Assembly: GCA_934491515.1 (NCBI GenBank)
Contig: CAKSTF010000001.1
Coordinates: 151,172-215,171, forward strand
DNA from: an uncultured Eubacteriales bacterium
Lineage (GTDB): Bacteria > Bacillota > Clostridia > Oscillospirales > Acutalibacteraceae
Reading direction: 5' to 3'
DNA length: 64,000 bases
A model generated the notes under the pieces. That model was not told the origin of the DNA, searched no databases, and was given only the letters and a program-made list of their open reading frames with translations. This document shows, piece after piece, positions 15,489-23,896 of the stretch; position 1 is the first letter of the stretch, and the number at the start of each line of letters is the position of its first letter. The translations under genes were made by a program, and so were the position numbers.

Positions 15489-17687
15489 ATGAAACCCAGA
15501 ATCGAACTCGGAATCTATACTAATCACACAACGCTTGGCAGTGTGATTTCGGCAGAAGACATTTACAAGTTTGCAAGAAAGAACAAAATGCCCGCTGTTG
15601 CGGTTACGGATTTAGGCAGCGTTCGGGCCTTTTCCGAACTTGCCGAACGCGCATACCGACACCCGGAAACAAAGCCCATATTCGGCGCAAAGATCATTCT
15701 TGCCGACTATCGCACTGATTTTATGAACACAACAACCGTTCTTGTGAAAAACAAGACGGGGCTTAAAAATTTATATCATATTATTTCGGAATTAAAACCC
15801 TCAAACACCGCCGCATATTCTACAATCCCGATTATGAAAAAGTATCACGAGGGGCTTTTATACGGCTGTTCCGACATTTACGGTCCTTTCTTTCGGTCTT
15901 ACACTTGCAAAGATTCCGAAAACTTCGGATTTTACAATGATTTTTTTGATTATTTTCAAATCAAGAATTTTTACAATATGGATTTTGAAAAGGACGCCAA
16001 CAAACAAATAGTTGCGGCAGGCAAAAGACTTAATATTCCGGTGGTTGCAGTAAGTGACGCGCGCTATATAAAAAGGCGCGACAAAATATGCCTTGACATA
16101 ATGAATGCAGACACACCGGACGAAATGAGATTTCTTGACAACGCCTATTTACATACAACCAAAAAATTAATGAAAGAGTTTTCGTATTTGCGCGGAGACG
16201 CTTACGACGTTGTTGTTGAAAACACTTATAAAATAGCGGAACAAATCGAAACCGTTGAAGCGCTTATGTGTTTGCATTATAACCTTTTTGACAACGCTTT
16301 CAAGGCCGTAAACAAAAAATGTTATGGCTTTGTTTTTGAAAAATACGGCGATAATCCGCCGCGTGAAATAGCCGATCGTTTAAAAGACGAGCTTAAATCT
16401 TTTGCCACAAAAAAATTTGCGGACGTTTTCCTGCTTTGGGCAGATATAGCAAAGGCTGTACAAGAGCAAGACGAGCCTGCGGTGACGCGCGGCTGCTCGG
16501 CAGCATCGTTTATTTCTTACTGTTTGGGCATTACTAAAACAAATCCGCTTCCCCCGCACTATTACTGCCCCAAGTGCAAAAAGGTGGAATGGGCAAGCGA
16601 TGTTTACAGCGGATATGACTTGCCGGAAAAGCCATGCTCCTGCGGCGGCATAATGCACGGGGACGGCCAAAATATACCCTGTAATTCTTTCTTCGGATAT
16701 AACGGAGATACATTTCCGGAATTTGATTTAAACCTCACCGGCAGCGGCAAAGAAATTGCAACAAGTAAAATTGCAAGCCTTTTCGGAAAAGACCGCCTGC
16801 TGATGGGCAAAGCCGGTCGTATCGAAGGCGATTTCGACCTTAAGGAAAATATAAGAAAATATGAAAGAGAGCACGGTAAAAAGCTGTCCCGAAAAGCAAT
16901 GAAAATTCTTCTTGCTAAAACACCGTGCGTTACGGTGTTTGACCGGATATACAAAGATGTCGTTATGATACTCCCCAAAGACCGGGACGTTTATGATTTT
17001 ACACCCATAGTCAAAACTTCGTGTTCCGGACTGTCTGTATCGCAATTTTCTTTCAGTGCGCTTAGGGACGTTTTATTTTCCTGCACATTTCATTCATTCC
17101 CGTTTATGGAACGCCTGAAGTTATTAGAGCAAAAAACCAACGTAAAAATATCCGATGTTTTGCTGAACGGCGGCGCGTTATCAACGCTGATTAAAAACAA
17201 CGATTTAAACGGAATAACATGTTTTAAAGATTTTGACATTCCCGAGCCCTTTAAAAAGAACGGGGTACACACTTTCGGCGATGCAATGAAACTTCTTGGA
17301 CTGTACTTCTGCACGGACAATACAAATTTTAACTTCCGAAACGCAATAAGCAAAGAAAACATAAAACTCTGCCAAATCCCCACATACCGCGAGGATATAT
17401 ACCTTGATTTAAAAAAGCACGGCATAGACGACAAAAAGGCTTTTCGGTATATGGAATGTGTCCGCAAGGGACTTTTTGCGCGCGGTGAAATGTCACGAAA
17501 AGAAACAAAACGGTTTGAGGCCGACTTAAAGTCTGCAGGCGTTCCGCAATGGTATATCGACTATTGCAAAAACATTTTGCGCTTATTCCCTAAAGCGCAC
17601 GGTGCAGAGTATACAAAAGTTGCGATGATTGAAGCATGGTATAAAGTGCACTTCAGAAAGATTTTTGAAGAAATTACCTGCTCTTAA
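15489..17687 (+). CDS. PolC-like protein lacking exonuclease domain and catalytic residues
   Basis: 732 residues with AAGGAG upstream. The order follows Gram-positive DNA polymerase III PolC: PHP region (about 1-290), then TRGCSAASF (about 332), NPLPPHYYCPKCKK with a CSCGG partner (zinc finger, 350-388), PEFDLNLTG (about 411), DVYDFTPIVKT and C-terminal FPKAHGAEYTKVA (about 700). No 3'-5' exonuclease is inserted in the PHP domain and the PolC C-terminus is absent. PHP metal ligands are lost (ELGIYTNHTT for the usual ELHxHxxxS; VTDLGSV for VTDHGxV). The palm motif PDIDLNFSG has become PEFDLNLTG, and the later LDILGHDD Asp motif reads FSCTFHSFPF. It is therefore probably not an active polymerase. 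Codon use is more AT-rich than in neighbours, suggesting transfer. It is convergent with a WYL regulator. Confidence 0.75.
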   Translation: MKPRIELGIYTNHTTLGSVISAEDIYKFARKNKMPAVAVTDLGSVRAFSELAERAYRHPETKPIFGAKIILADYRTDFMNTTTVLVKNKTGLKNLYHIISELKPSNTAAYSTIPIMKKYHEGLLYGCSDIYGPFFRSYTCKDSENFGFYNDFFDYFQIKNFYNMDFEKDANKQIVAAGKRLNIPVVAVSDARYIKRRDKICLDIMNADTPDEMRFLDNAYLHTTKKLMKEFSYLRGDAYDVVVENTYKIAEQIETVEALMCLHYNLFDNAFKAVNKKCYGFVFEKYGDNPPREIADRLKDELKSFATKKFADVFLLWADIAKAVQEQDEPAVTRGCSAASFISYCLGITKTNPLPPHYYCPKCKKVEWASDVYSGYDLPEKPCSCGGIMHGDGQNIPCNSFFGYNGDTFPEFDLNLTGSGKEIATSKIASLFGKDRLLMGKAGRIEGDFDLKENIRKYEREHGKKLSRKAMKILLAKTPCVTVFDRIYKDVVMILPKDRDVYDFTPIVKTSCSGLSVSQFSFSALRDVLFSCTFHSFPFMERLKLLEQKTNVKISDVLLNGGALSTLIKNNDLNGITCFKDFDIPEPFKKNGVHTFGDAMKLLGLYFCTDNTNFNFRNAISKENIKLCQIPTYREDIYLDLKKHGIDDKKAFRYMECVRKGLFARGEMSRKETKRFEADLKSAGVPQWYIDYCKNILRLFPKAHGAEYTKVAMIEAWYKVHFRKIFEEITCS

Positions 17688-17702
17688 CTGCCGCAAATGT
17701 TA

Positions 17703-17741
17703 AAAGAACGCTTTTAAGGTCCTTCCTTAAAAGCGTTCTTT
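17703..17741. terminator. Bidirectional terminator between PolC-like and WYL genes
   Basis: Perfect 17-bp stem: AAAGAACGCTTTTAAGG (17703-17719) with its complement at 17725-17741. Confidence 0.9.
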
Positions 17742-17755
17742 CGGTCGGTAATTCT

Positions 17756-18738
17756 TTATGTGTATTTTTGAACGCCGTCAAAAAGCGACGCTTTAATCCT
17801 GTTTCTCAGGCTTTCCGGTTTTATAACCTCCACATAGTCTAAATACTGTATTGCCCAATGCGTCATTGCGTTGGGACTGGCTTTTACCGTTACACGGATT
17901 TTATCCTCTCCCCCATATTCCTCAAATTCTGCAGCAGAACCGAACCAGTCAACAATCTGGTCGATAATGCCCCTATCCGCTATCATTTCAATATTTTCGG
18001 GTTTATCGGTGTACATATACGGCACGGCGGAAGAAAGTTCTTTGTAATTTATTCCGTTTTCATATCCTTTAACGGAGTAAACGGGCACCGCCTTTAAATC
18101 GGTTGTTTTCATATCCGTTATGCGTTCAAGATGATGATAAACAATATGCTGCCAATATTCACTGTACCCCATAAGGTAGTAACGCTGATTATGTAGTACC
18201 ATTAAATACGGACTTATGATTTGGTGAGAGGTTTTGTGCAGTTTCTTATCGATTCCGTATTTGTTGTAGTTGTATTCAATCTGAAGGTTTTGTTCGATTG
18301 CCTTATCAATCAGTTCAATATTATAAAACAGTTCCTGATTATCCGTTTTGCACCAATCGTTTACCGAATGAATATATTTAACGCTTGAACGAAAATATTT
18401 GTTGGAAAGCCCGCAAAGACGGTTTATCAAATCTTTTGAATGAACGGCGCTTATGTATTTGCTGCTTAAAACACCGTCAATCAGCATGTGAAGTTCGGAA
18501 TCTTCAAACTGTCTGACTTCAAGATAACTGCCGCTTTTTTTGCTTCCTATCTCCGCACCGGCCTCGCGCAGCAGGGAAATATTTCTGCCTATCGCTTTTC
18601 TTTCTAACAAAATCCCGTATTCGTTTTCAAGGCGTTCGGCAATTTCCTCCTGCGTAATCGGGTGATTAAAGTCACTGTTTCCTTTAATATTTGGTAAATA
18701 CGAAGAATTGCTAATTTTTTTGATTCAAAGCCTTCCAT
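17756..18738 (-). pseudogene. WYL-domain transcriptional regulator, frameshifted in the N-terminal HTH as read
   Basis: The long frame 17756-18610 encodes 284 residues: the end of a helix-turn-helix (LERKAIGRNISLLREAG), then a WYL domain (about 110-190, QRYYLMGYSEYWQHIVYHHLERI) and a C-terminal WCX-like region. The start is missing from that frame. A good site (GGGAGGAAG) and ATG at 18736-18738 begin MEGFESKKLAILRIYQILK in a second frame; one extra base in the run of three Ts at 18678-18680 would join them as ...LKENSDFNHPITQEEIAERLENEYGILLERKA. So the gene was, or is, about 327 residues. WYL proteins bind nucleic acid ligands and often control defence or repair genes. The probable target is the facing PolC-like gene. 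Confidence 0.8.
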
Positions 18739-18761
18739 TTCTTCCTCCCTCTACTATACGC

Positions 18762-18772
18762 TATGTGACATA
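18762..18772. promoter_or_regulatory. Candidate autoregulatory operator of the WYL gene
   Basis: Odd palindrome TATGTGACATA positioned just upstream of a -10-like TATAGT (18753-18758, minus strand). A similar sequence lies before the PolC-like gene. Confidence 0.3.
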
Positions 18773-18834
18773 TTCGGTACATAAGCATTATAACATACTT
18801 TCCAAAAATTAAAAGTCTTTTTAATTAACAAAAC

Positions 18835-18855
18835 AGCCGCCCCAAAAGGGAGGCT
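18835..18855 (-). terminator. Terminator after the SDR gene
   Basis: AGCCTCCC-loop-GGGCGGCT on the minus strand with one mismatch, followed by GTTTTGTTAATT. Confidence 0.55.
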
Positions 18856-18886
18856 CGGATTATTTCTTGTTTTGCGTTTCCTTTTT

Positions 18887-19645
18887 TCAGGTTTTTGCCA
18901 TTTTCATTACAAGGGCGGTCGGGAGCAGTTTTGCCGTGAAGCGGTAGAATTTATAGAAAAATCTGTTGGTGTAAACGCCCTTTCTGCGTGCGGACGCCGC
19001 AAGGGACTTGCGCGCCACGGTTTCGGGAATCACGCGCGGCAGCGTATCAAAAGTATGGCTGCTGCCCTTTTCTATGTTGGCAAGGGGCAAAAATTCGGTA
19101 TCCATGGGACCCGGGCAGACAGCAAGCACGTTTATCCCGCCCGTTTTAAGTTCGCTGCGCAGCGCGCGCGACAGTGACATAACATACGCCTTTGTTGAAC
19201 TGTACACCGCCATTCTTATATTGGGTGCAAAGGATGCAATCGAGCAGGTGTTTATAATCTCCGCACCCTGCTTCATAAACGGTAAAGTTGCGGCGGTCAT
19301 TGCTGTAAGCGCCTCGCAATTAAGGCGCACCATTCCGCAATTATCGGCAGGGGAGATATCTTTGAATTCGCCGAGTTTTCCGAATCCGGCATTGTTTATA
19401 AGCAGACTGACGGACGAATCGGTTTCTTTTAGCTGCTGTACGTAGCGCTCCACGGCGGACGAATCCGTTATATCAAAAGGCAGCACGCGTATTTTATCGC
19501 CGAGCGCCGCTTTCAGTTCAAGCAGTTTTTGTTCGCGGCGGGCGATTACCCATATTTCGTCAAGCGACGTGCGGCTTTTCAAAACCGCCTTTACATACTC
19601 TTTCCCAAGGCCCGACGACGCGCCGGTTATTACCGCTATATTCAT
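18887..19645 (-). CDS. Short-chain dehydrogenase/reductase family protein
   Basis: 252 residues from an ATG preceded by GGAGGT; an upstream in-frame start is rejected because it lies upstream of the promoter. Residues 5-15 carry the NAD(P)-binding TGASSGLG motif, NNAG follows near 85, and the catalytic Ser with YSSTKAY near 145-150 complete the classical SDR triad. The C-terminal region is basic and hydrophobic (FFYKFYRFTAKLLPTALV), suggesting membrane contact as in some acyl- or steroid-type reductases, but the substrate is unknown. It stands alone and is divergent from rplU. Confidence 0.88.
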   Translation of the reverse strand: MNIAVITGASSGLGKEYVKAVLKSRTSLDEIWVIARREQKLLELKAALGDKIRVLPFDITDSSAVERYVQQLKETDSSVSLLINNAGFGKLGEFKDISPADNCGMVRLNCEALTAMTAATLPFMKQGAEIINTCSIASFAPNIRMAVYSSTKAYVMSLSRALRSELKTGGINVLAVCPGPMDTEFLPLANIEKGSSHTFDTLPRVIPETVARKSLAASARRKGVYTNRFFYKFYRFTAKLLPTALVMKMAKT

Positions 19646-19688
19646 ATATTTGACCTCCGTTTCGGTTTTGCCGATTTCTTTGTTATAT

Positions 19689-19717
19689 ATTATAGGTGCA
19701 TAAGCAGCGGTTTTCAA
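19689..19717 (-). promoter_or_regulatory. Promoter of the SDR gene
   Basis: TTGAAA (19712-19717), 17-base spacer, TATAAT (19689-19694) on the minus strand. Confidence 0.65.
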
Positions 19718-19739
19718 GAAAAAATCTTGCATACTTTAC

Positions 19740-19768
19740 TTGACAAGCAAAAACGTTTGTGGTAAAAT
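19740..19768 (+). promoter_or_regulatory. Promoter of rplU-prp-rpmA
   Basis: TTGACA (19740-19745), 17-base spacer, TAAAAT (19763-19768). Confidence 0.75.
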
Positions 19769-19770
19769 AG

Positions 19771-19862
19771 CAAAGCCGCATATTGTGGGCTTTGTAAGCT
19801 GCGCTTGTAAAACGGGCGTGCGCCTACCGTAGCGAGACTGTAAAATATCAGGCAGGTGTAAA
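19771..19862 (+). promoter_or_regulatory. L21 ribosomal-protein leader RNA
   Basis: The untranslated leader has the features of the Firmicute L21 leader: a first hairpin CAAAGCC...GGGCTTTG, then TGTAAGCTGCGCTTG, TGCGCCTACCGTAGCGAG and a terminal GGCAGGTGTA next to the start. It is thought to bind L21 and control the operon. Identified by pattern memory; a covariance search would settle it. Confidence 0.7.
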
Positions 19863-19865
19863 GAA

Positions 19866-20171
19866 ATGTACGCAATTATCGAGACCGGCGGAAAGCAGTA
19901 CCGTGTTCAGAACGGCGACGTTATATACGTTGAAAAGCTTAACGCACAGGCAGACGAAGAGATCACCTTTGACAAGGTTGTTGCCGTAAGCAACAGAACC
20001 CTCAAGGTAGGCAAGCCCTATGTTAAGGACGCTTTTGTTAAAGCAACCGTTCTTAAAAACGGCAAGGGCAAGAAGGTAACCGTATTTACCTACAAGCCGA
20101 AGAAGAGCAGCTCACGCAAAAAAGGTCACAGACAGCCCTACACAAAGGTACAGATTACCGAAATAGGCTGA
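19866..20171 (+). CDS. rplU: 50S ribosomal protein L21
   Basis: 101 residues, the normal length. MYAIIETGGKQYRVQNGD is the diagnostic N-terminus, and the basic FTYKPKKSSSRKKGHRQPYTKV tail binds 23S rRNA. It is first in the conserved rplU-prp-rpmA unit, preceded by an L21 leader and a good promoter. It is a structural protein of the large subunit. Confidence 0.98.
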   Translation: MYAIIETGGKQYRVQNGDVIYVEKLNAQADEEITFDKVVAVSNRTLKVGKPYVKDAFVKATVLKNGKGKKVTVFTYKPKKSSSRKKGHRQPYTKVQITEIG

Positions 20172-20175
20172 GTTT

Positions 20176-20493
20176 ATGACCGAGGTAAGGTTTAAAACCG
20201 AAAAAGGCGTGCTTTGCGGGTTTACGGTCAGCGGTCACTCCACTTGTGACAGCGACGACGTTTCGGGCAAAACGGTCTGCGCGGCGGTTTCCTCTGCTGC
20301 ATATATGGCGGCAAACACGATAATCGAGGTTATCGGCGATAAATACAGCGCCGACGTACGCGACGGGTTTATGGAAATCGAAGTAAGCGACCCTTCCGAA
20401 AAAACGGAAGCAGTACTTAAAGGCCTTAAACTTCACTTGACCGAACTTTCAAAACAGTACGGCAAACAAATCAGAATCATCACGGAGGTGTAG
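20176..20493 (+). CDS. prp: Ribosomal-processing cysteine protease Prp
   Basis: 105 residues. The conserved catalytic pair is visible as His21 in SGHST and Cys35 in KTVCAAVSS. Prp removes the N-terminal peptide of ribosomal protein L27 in Firmicutes, an essential ribosome maturation step. The gene sits four bases after rplU without a strong ribosome site of its own, so coupled translation is likely, and three bases before rpmA, whose product carries the cleavage motif. Confidence 0.95.
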   Translation: MTEVRFKTEKGVLCGFTVSGHSTCDSDDVSGKTVCAAVSSAAYMAANTIIEVIGDKYSADVRDGFMEIEVSDPSEKTEAVLKGLKLHLTELSKQYGKQIRIITEV

Positions 20494-20496
20494 ATC

Positions 20497-20781
20497 ATGT
20501 TAAAGATTAACATTCAGTTATTCGCTCATAAAAAAGGTATGGGTTCCACCAAGAACGGCCGCGACAGCGAAGCTAAACGCCTGGGCGTTAAGCGCGGTGA
20601 CGGTCAGTTTGTTCTTGCAGGCAACATCCTTGTAAGACAGAGAGGTACCCACATCCACGCAGGCAACAATGTCGGCCGCGGATCAGATGATACCCTGTTC
20701 GCTCTTATTGACGGCAAGGTTAAGTTCGAGCGCGTAGGCAGAGACCGCAAACAGGTAAGCATCTACGCTGTAGAGCAGTAA
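20497..20781 (+). CDS. rpmA: 50S ribosomal protein L27, precursor with Prp cleavage peptide
   Basis: 94 residues. The N-terminus MLKINIQLF-AHKKGMGSTKNGRDS has the extra nine-residue peptide typical of Firmicutes, cut by Prp after Phe9 to expose the AHKKG tail that reaches the peptidyl transferase centre. The core RGTHIHAGNNVGRG is typical. It is preceded by GGAGGTG and followed by a terminator at 20797-20835. Confidence 0.98.
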   Translation: MLKINIQLFAHKKGMGSTKNGRDSEAKRLGVKRGDGQFVLAGNILVRQRGTHIHAGNNVGRGSDDTLFALIDGKVKFERVGRDRKQVSIYAVEQ

Positions 20782-20796
20782 CATTTGACAAGTTTT

Positions 20797-20835
20797 TAAA
20801 AAAGGGCGGCAATCTTTATTGTCGCCCCTTTTTTT
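20797..20835 (+). terminator. Terminator after rpmA
   Basis: GGGCGGCAAT and ATTGTCGCCC form the stem (one G-U pair), flanked by A-run and T-run. Confidence 0.85.
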
Positions 20836-21217
20836 AAGTCGGGGAATTTTAACCGACTTTACAATGCGAATTGTTTTCCCGACTTTTATTTTCCGCAAAA
20901 CGATATTTCTTTTTTTAAGTCGGGGAATTTTAACCGGCTTTTTAATACTTTTTGTTTCCCCGACTTAAAGCCATTTGAAATCTAAAGAATAAATTAAAAG
21001 CACAACCAAACCGGTCGTTTTTTATGTCGGGGAATAAAGATTGTACTTGTAATACATTTCTTTTTCCCGACTTAAAGTTATCCGAAATCCAAAGAATAAA
21101 TTATAAGCACAAATAAACCGGTCGGGTAGATTAAATAGAGTCGTGAACAATACAGATTCGCGCCTAAAAACCGGTCGGGTAAATAAGATAGAGATATGAA
21201 CAAAATAAATTCGCGCC
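20836..21217. repeat. Palindromic element cluster A (three 46-bp and two 44-bp units)
   Basis: Family-1 units, each exactly 46 bp from GTCGGG to CCCGAC: 20838-20883, 20919-20964, 21026-21071. Family-2 units, 44 bp from GTCGGG to TCGCGCC: 21121-21164 and 21174-21217. After family-1 units lies a conserved linker with TTATCCGAAATCCAAAGAAT and AAATTA(T/A)AAGCAC. The last unit ends a few bases before the ribosome site of the next gene. No coding sequence is seen in the gap 20782-21235. Confidence 0.9.
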
Positions 21218-21235
21218 TAAAAAAGGAGTAGGAAA

Positions 21236-21631
21236 ATGAGAGTTTGTCATGTTTGCAATACGGAGTTTGACGAGGATATTGACCTTTGCCCCGTGTGCGG
21301 TGCGGAATACCGCGACGGCAAGGAAGACGGCAAGGATGAAAATTCCGAAAAGGAAGTTATAGAAAATCCGGTTTTGGCGGCAACGGTGGACAACATTCTC
21401 ACGGCGGAAATGTACGCCGACGCGCTCAAGAGCGCCAATATACCGTATTTTACGGACGAAGAGCAGTCCGGCGGAATGCGAATGGGATTCGGCGGCAGTT
21501 TTTTTGCCGTGCAGGTGTTTGTTGACGAAAGCGACCTTGCAATAGCGGAAGAACTTTACGAAAACGTGTGCAAAAACGCCGAGGACTTTGATTTTTCCGA
21601 CGACGATTTTGACAACACAGAGGATATTTAG
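21236..21631 (+). CDS. Zinc-ribbon protein with DUF2007-type signal-transducing domain
   Basis: 131 residues, ribosome site GGAGTAGG. Residues 1-22 form a zinc ribbon (CHVCNTEFDEDIDLCPVCG). Residues 45-115 resemble the small putative signal-transducing DUF2007 domain (VLAATVDNILTAEMYADALKSANI ... FAVQVFVDESDLAIAEEL). The last twenty residues are strongly acidic. It is 11 bases before obg, suggesting cotranscription. Function unknown. Confidence 0.7.
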   Translation: MRVCHVCNTEFDEDIDLCPVCGAEYRDGKEDGKDENSEKEVIENPVLAATVDNILTAEMYADALKSANIPYFTDEEQSGGMRMGFGGSFFAVQVFVDESDLAIAEELYENVCKNAEDFDFSDDDFDNTEDI

Positions 21632-21642
21632 AGGAGAACCAA

Positions 21643-22917
21643 ATGTTTGTTGATATAGCAAATATACACTTAAAAGCCGGCAAGGGCGGCGACGGCGCGG
21701 TTTCTTTCCATAGGGAAAAATACGTTGCCGCAGGCGGCCCCGACGGCGGCGACGGCGGAAAAGGCGGCGACATTGTTTTTAAAGCGGACGACAGCCTTTC
21801 CACCCTGGCGGATTTCCGCTATAAAAGGAAATACGCGGCGCCTGCCGGCGAAAACGGCAAAGCAGGCAGATGTTCGGGCAAAAAGGCGCAGGACCTTGTT
21901 ATTTCCGTGCCGAGAGGCACCCTTGTAAAGGACGCCGAAAGCGGCAGAATAATTGCCGATATTTCCACGGACGAGCCTGTTGTTATCGCCAAAGGCGGCA
22001 ACGGCGGCTGGGGAAACGTTCATTTTGCCACGCCTACGCGGCAGGTTCCGCGCTTTTCAAAACCCGGCAACCCGGGCGAGGAACTTGACGTTACGCTTGA
22101 ACTTAAACTGCTTGCGGACGTAGGACTTATCGGTTTTCCGAACGTGGGAAAATCCACCCTTGTTTCGGTAGTAAGCGAGGCAAAACCAAAAATCGCGAAC
22201 TACCATTTCACCACCCTTACCCCCGTTCTGGGCGTTGTGAGGTACGGCGAGTGCACATCGTTTGTAATGGCGGACATACCCGGACTTATAGAGGGTGCCG
22301 GCGAGGGCGTGGGGCTCGGCCATGAGTTTTTGCGCCACGTAGAGCGCTGCCGCCTGCTTTTGCATGTTATTGACGTTTCGGGCAGCGAGGGCAGAGACCC
22401 CATTGACGATTTTAATAAAATCAACCGCGAACTTGCCGTTTTCAACGCTGACCTTGCAAAACGCGAACAGATAGTGGTAGGAAACAAATGCGACCTTTGC
22501 GATGATGAAAAGGTTGAAGAAGTGCGCCGCTGTTTTGAGGGAAAAGGATACAAGTTTTTCCCTGTTATGGCGCCGATAAGGGAAGGCGTAGAACCGCTTT
22601 TGGACTGCATTGCGGAAACGCTTGCAAAACTGCCGCCGCTTAAAATTTACGAACCGGAGGCAAAACCCCTTGAAACCTTTGAGGATAAGGGCCGCCGCAC
22701 GTTTAATATAACCGTTCACGACGACGTGTATTTTATAGAGGACGCCCCCTGGCTTTTAGAGGTTATGAACACGGTAGACCCCAACGATTACGAATCGCTT
22801 CAGTATTTTGAAAGAGTGCTGCGGAACACCGGCATTATCGACGCTTTGCGAAAAGCCGGAATAGAAGAGGGCGATACCGTAAGCGTTTACGATGTGGAGT
22901 TCCAGTATGTTCCCTGA
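21643..22917 (+). CDS. obg: GTPase Obg/CgtA
   Basis: 424 residues. The glycine-rich Obg fold fills 1-158 (AGKGGDGAVSFHREKYVAAG, AKGGNGGWGN). The GTPase domain starts near 160 with GFPNVGKST (G1), then DIPGLIEGA (G3), GNKCD (G4); a C-terminal OCT domain follows (about 340-424), which is usual in Gram-positives. Obg acts in late 50S assembly and the stringent response, fitting its place after rplU-rpmA. Confidence 0.97.
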   Translation: MFVDIANIHLKAGKGGDGAVSFHREKYVAAGGPDGGDGGKGGDIVFKADDSLSTLADFRYKRKYAAPAGENGKAGRCSGKKAQDLVISVPRGTLVKDAESGRIIADISTDEPVVIAKGGNGGWGNVHFATPTRQVPRFSKPGNPGEELDVTLELKLLADVGLIGFPNVGKSTLVSVVSEAKPKIANYHFTTLTPVLGVVRYGECTSFVMADIPGLIEGAGEGVGLGHEFLRHVERCRLLLHVIDVSGSEGRDPIDDFNKINRELAVFNADLAKREQIVVGNKCDLCDDEKVEEVRRCFEGKGYKFFPVMAPIREGVEPLLDCIAETLAKLPPLKIYEPEAKPLETFEDKGRRTFNITVHDDVYFIEDAPWLLEVMNTVDPNDYESLQYFERVLRNTGIIDALRKAGIEEGDTVSVYDVEFQYVP

Positions 22918-23296
22918 TAAGAATTTTGAAAACGTAACGGAACTAAGCCCGGGAACGCTTGCCTTTGTGGGGGACGCCGTTTACGGACTTTTTGTAAGGA
23001 CCCTGCTTGCAGGCGTAAACCGTCCTGCGGGGGAATTGCACAAAATGTCGCTTGAATATGTGGCGGCGCCTATGCAGGCGCAGGCGTTTAAAAAGATAGA
23101 GCCGCTGCTTACCGAAACCGAACACGATATTTTCCGCCGCGGCAGAAATTTGCACGTGAACAACGTGCCGAAAAGCGCCACGCCCGCGCAGTACCATACG
23201 GCAACGGGACTTGAATGTCTTTTCGGGTTCCTTTACCTTTCGGGCAATACCGACCGCGCAAAGGAATTGTTCGCAGTTATTTCGGAAACTGAATAA
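22907..23296 (+). CDS. mrnC: Mini-ribonuclease III
   Basis: 129 residues from the ATG overlapping the end of obg; GGAG lies seven bases upstream, and an ATG five codons earlier lacks a site. LSPGTLAFVGDAVYGLFVR is the RNase III catalytic helix with its metal-binding Asp, and ATGLECLFGFLYLSG supplies the second conserved acidic residue. There is no double-strand RNA-binding domain, which defines Mini-III. It matures the ends of 23S rRNA, in line with the ribosome-centred neighbours. Confidence 0.95.
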   Translation: MFPDKNFENVTELSPGTLAFVGDAVYGLFVRTLLAGVNRPAGELHKMSLEYVAAPMQAQAFKKIEPLLTETEHDIFRRGRNLHVNNVPKSATPAQYHTATGLECLFGFLYLSGNTDRAKELFAVISETE

Positions 23297-23300
23297 AAGT

Positions 23301-23335
23301 AAAAAGATACACGGAAATCCGTGTATCTTTTTTTG
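23301..23335 (+). terminator. Terminator after mrnC
   Basis: AAAGATACACGGA and TCCGTGTATCTTT around an AA loop, followed by TTTTG. Confidence 0.9.
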
Positions 23336-23336
23336 T

Positions 23337-23877
23337 GTCGGGGAATAAAGACGGGTTTTGAAGTACGGATTTTCTTCCCGACTTGGCTTTTCAGCAATCC
23401 TTATTGCTTTTTTACGTCGGGGAATGAAGATTGACTTTAAAATACAGTTTGTTTTCCCGATTTAAAGTTATCCGAAATCCAAAGAATAAATTAAACGCAC
23501 AACTTAATCGGTTGGTTTTTTTGTGTCGGGGAATGAAGATTGACTTTAAAATACATTTTACTTTCCCGACTTAAAGTTATCCGAAATCAAAAAAATAAAT
23601 TAAAACCACAAATCAATCGGTCGGTTTTTTGTGTCGGGGAATGAAGATTGACTTTAAAATCCATTTTATTTTCCCGACTTAAAGTTATCCGAAATCCAAA
23701 AAATAAATTAAACGCACGACTTAATCGGTCGGTTTTTTGTGTCGGGGAATGAAGATTGACTTTAAAATACATTTTATTTTCCCGACTTAAAGTTGTCCGA
23801 AACAAAAAACAAATTAAAAGCACCACTTAATTGGTCGGGTAAATAAAACAGCGATATGAACCCGATAAATTCGCGCC
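23337..23877. repeat. Palindromic element cluster B: tandem array of about 108-bp units
   Basis: Five 46-bp family-1 palindromes at 23337-23382, 23416-23461, 23525-23570, 23633-23678 and 23741-23786, then one 44-bp family-2 unit at 23834-23877. From the second palindrome on, palindrome plus linker repeats with a period of 108-109 bp. The gap 23297-23896 lies between convergent mrnC and an ABC exporter gene; short open frames in it (for example 23587-23826, minus) are repeat-derived and not genes. Confidence 0.92.
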
Positions 23878-23896
23878 TAAAAAAATAAATTCGCGA

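Noticed and set aside
23587..23826. Small minus-strand open frame with repeated 'ITLSRENK' peptides
   Set aside because: It is a translation of the tandem palindromic repeat and has no ribosome site.
23337..23877. CRISPR array
   Set aside because: The repeat plus spacer period is about 108 bp, spacers are themselves conserved between units, and no cas genes are near.
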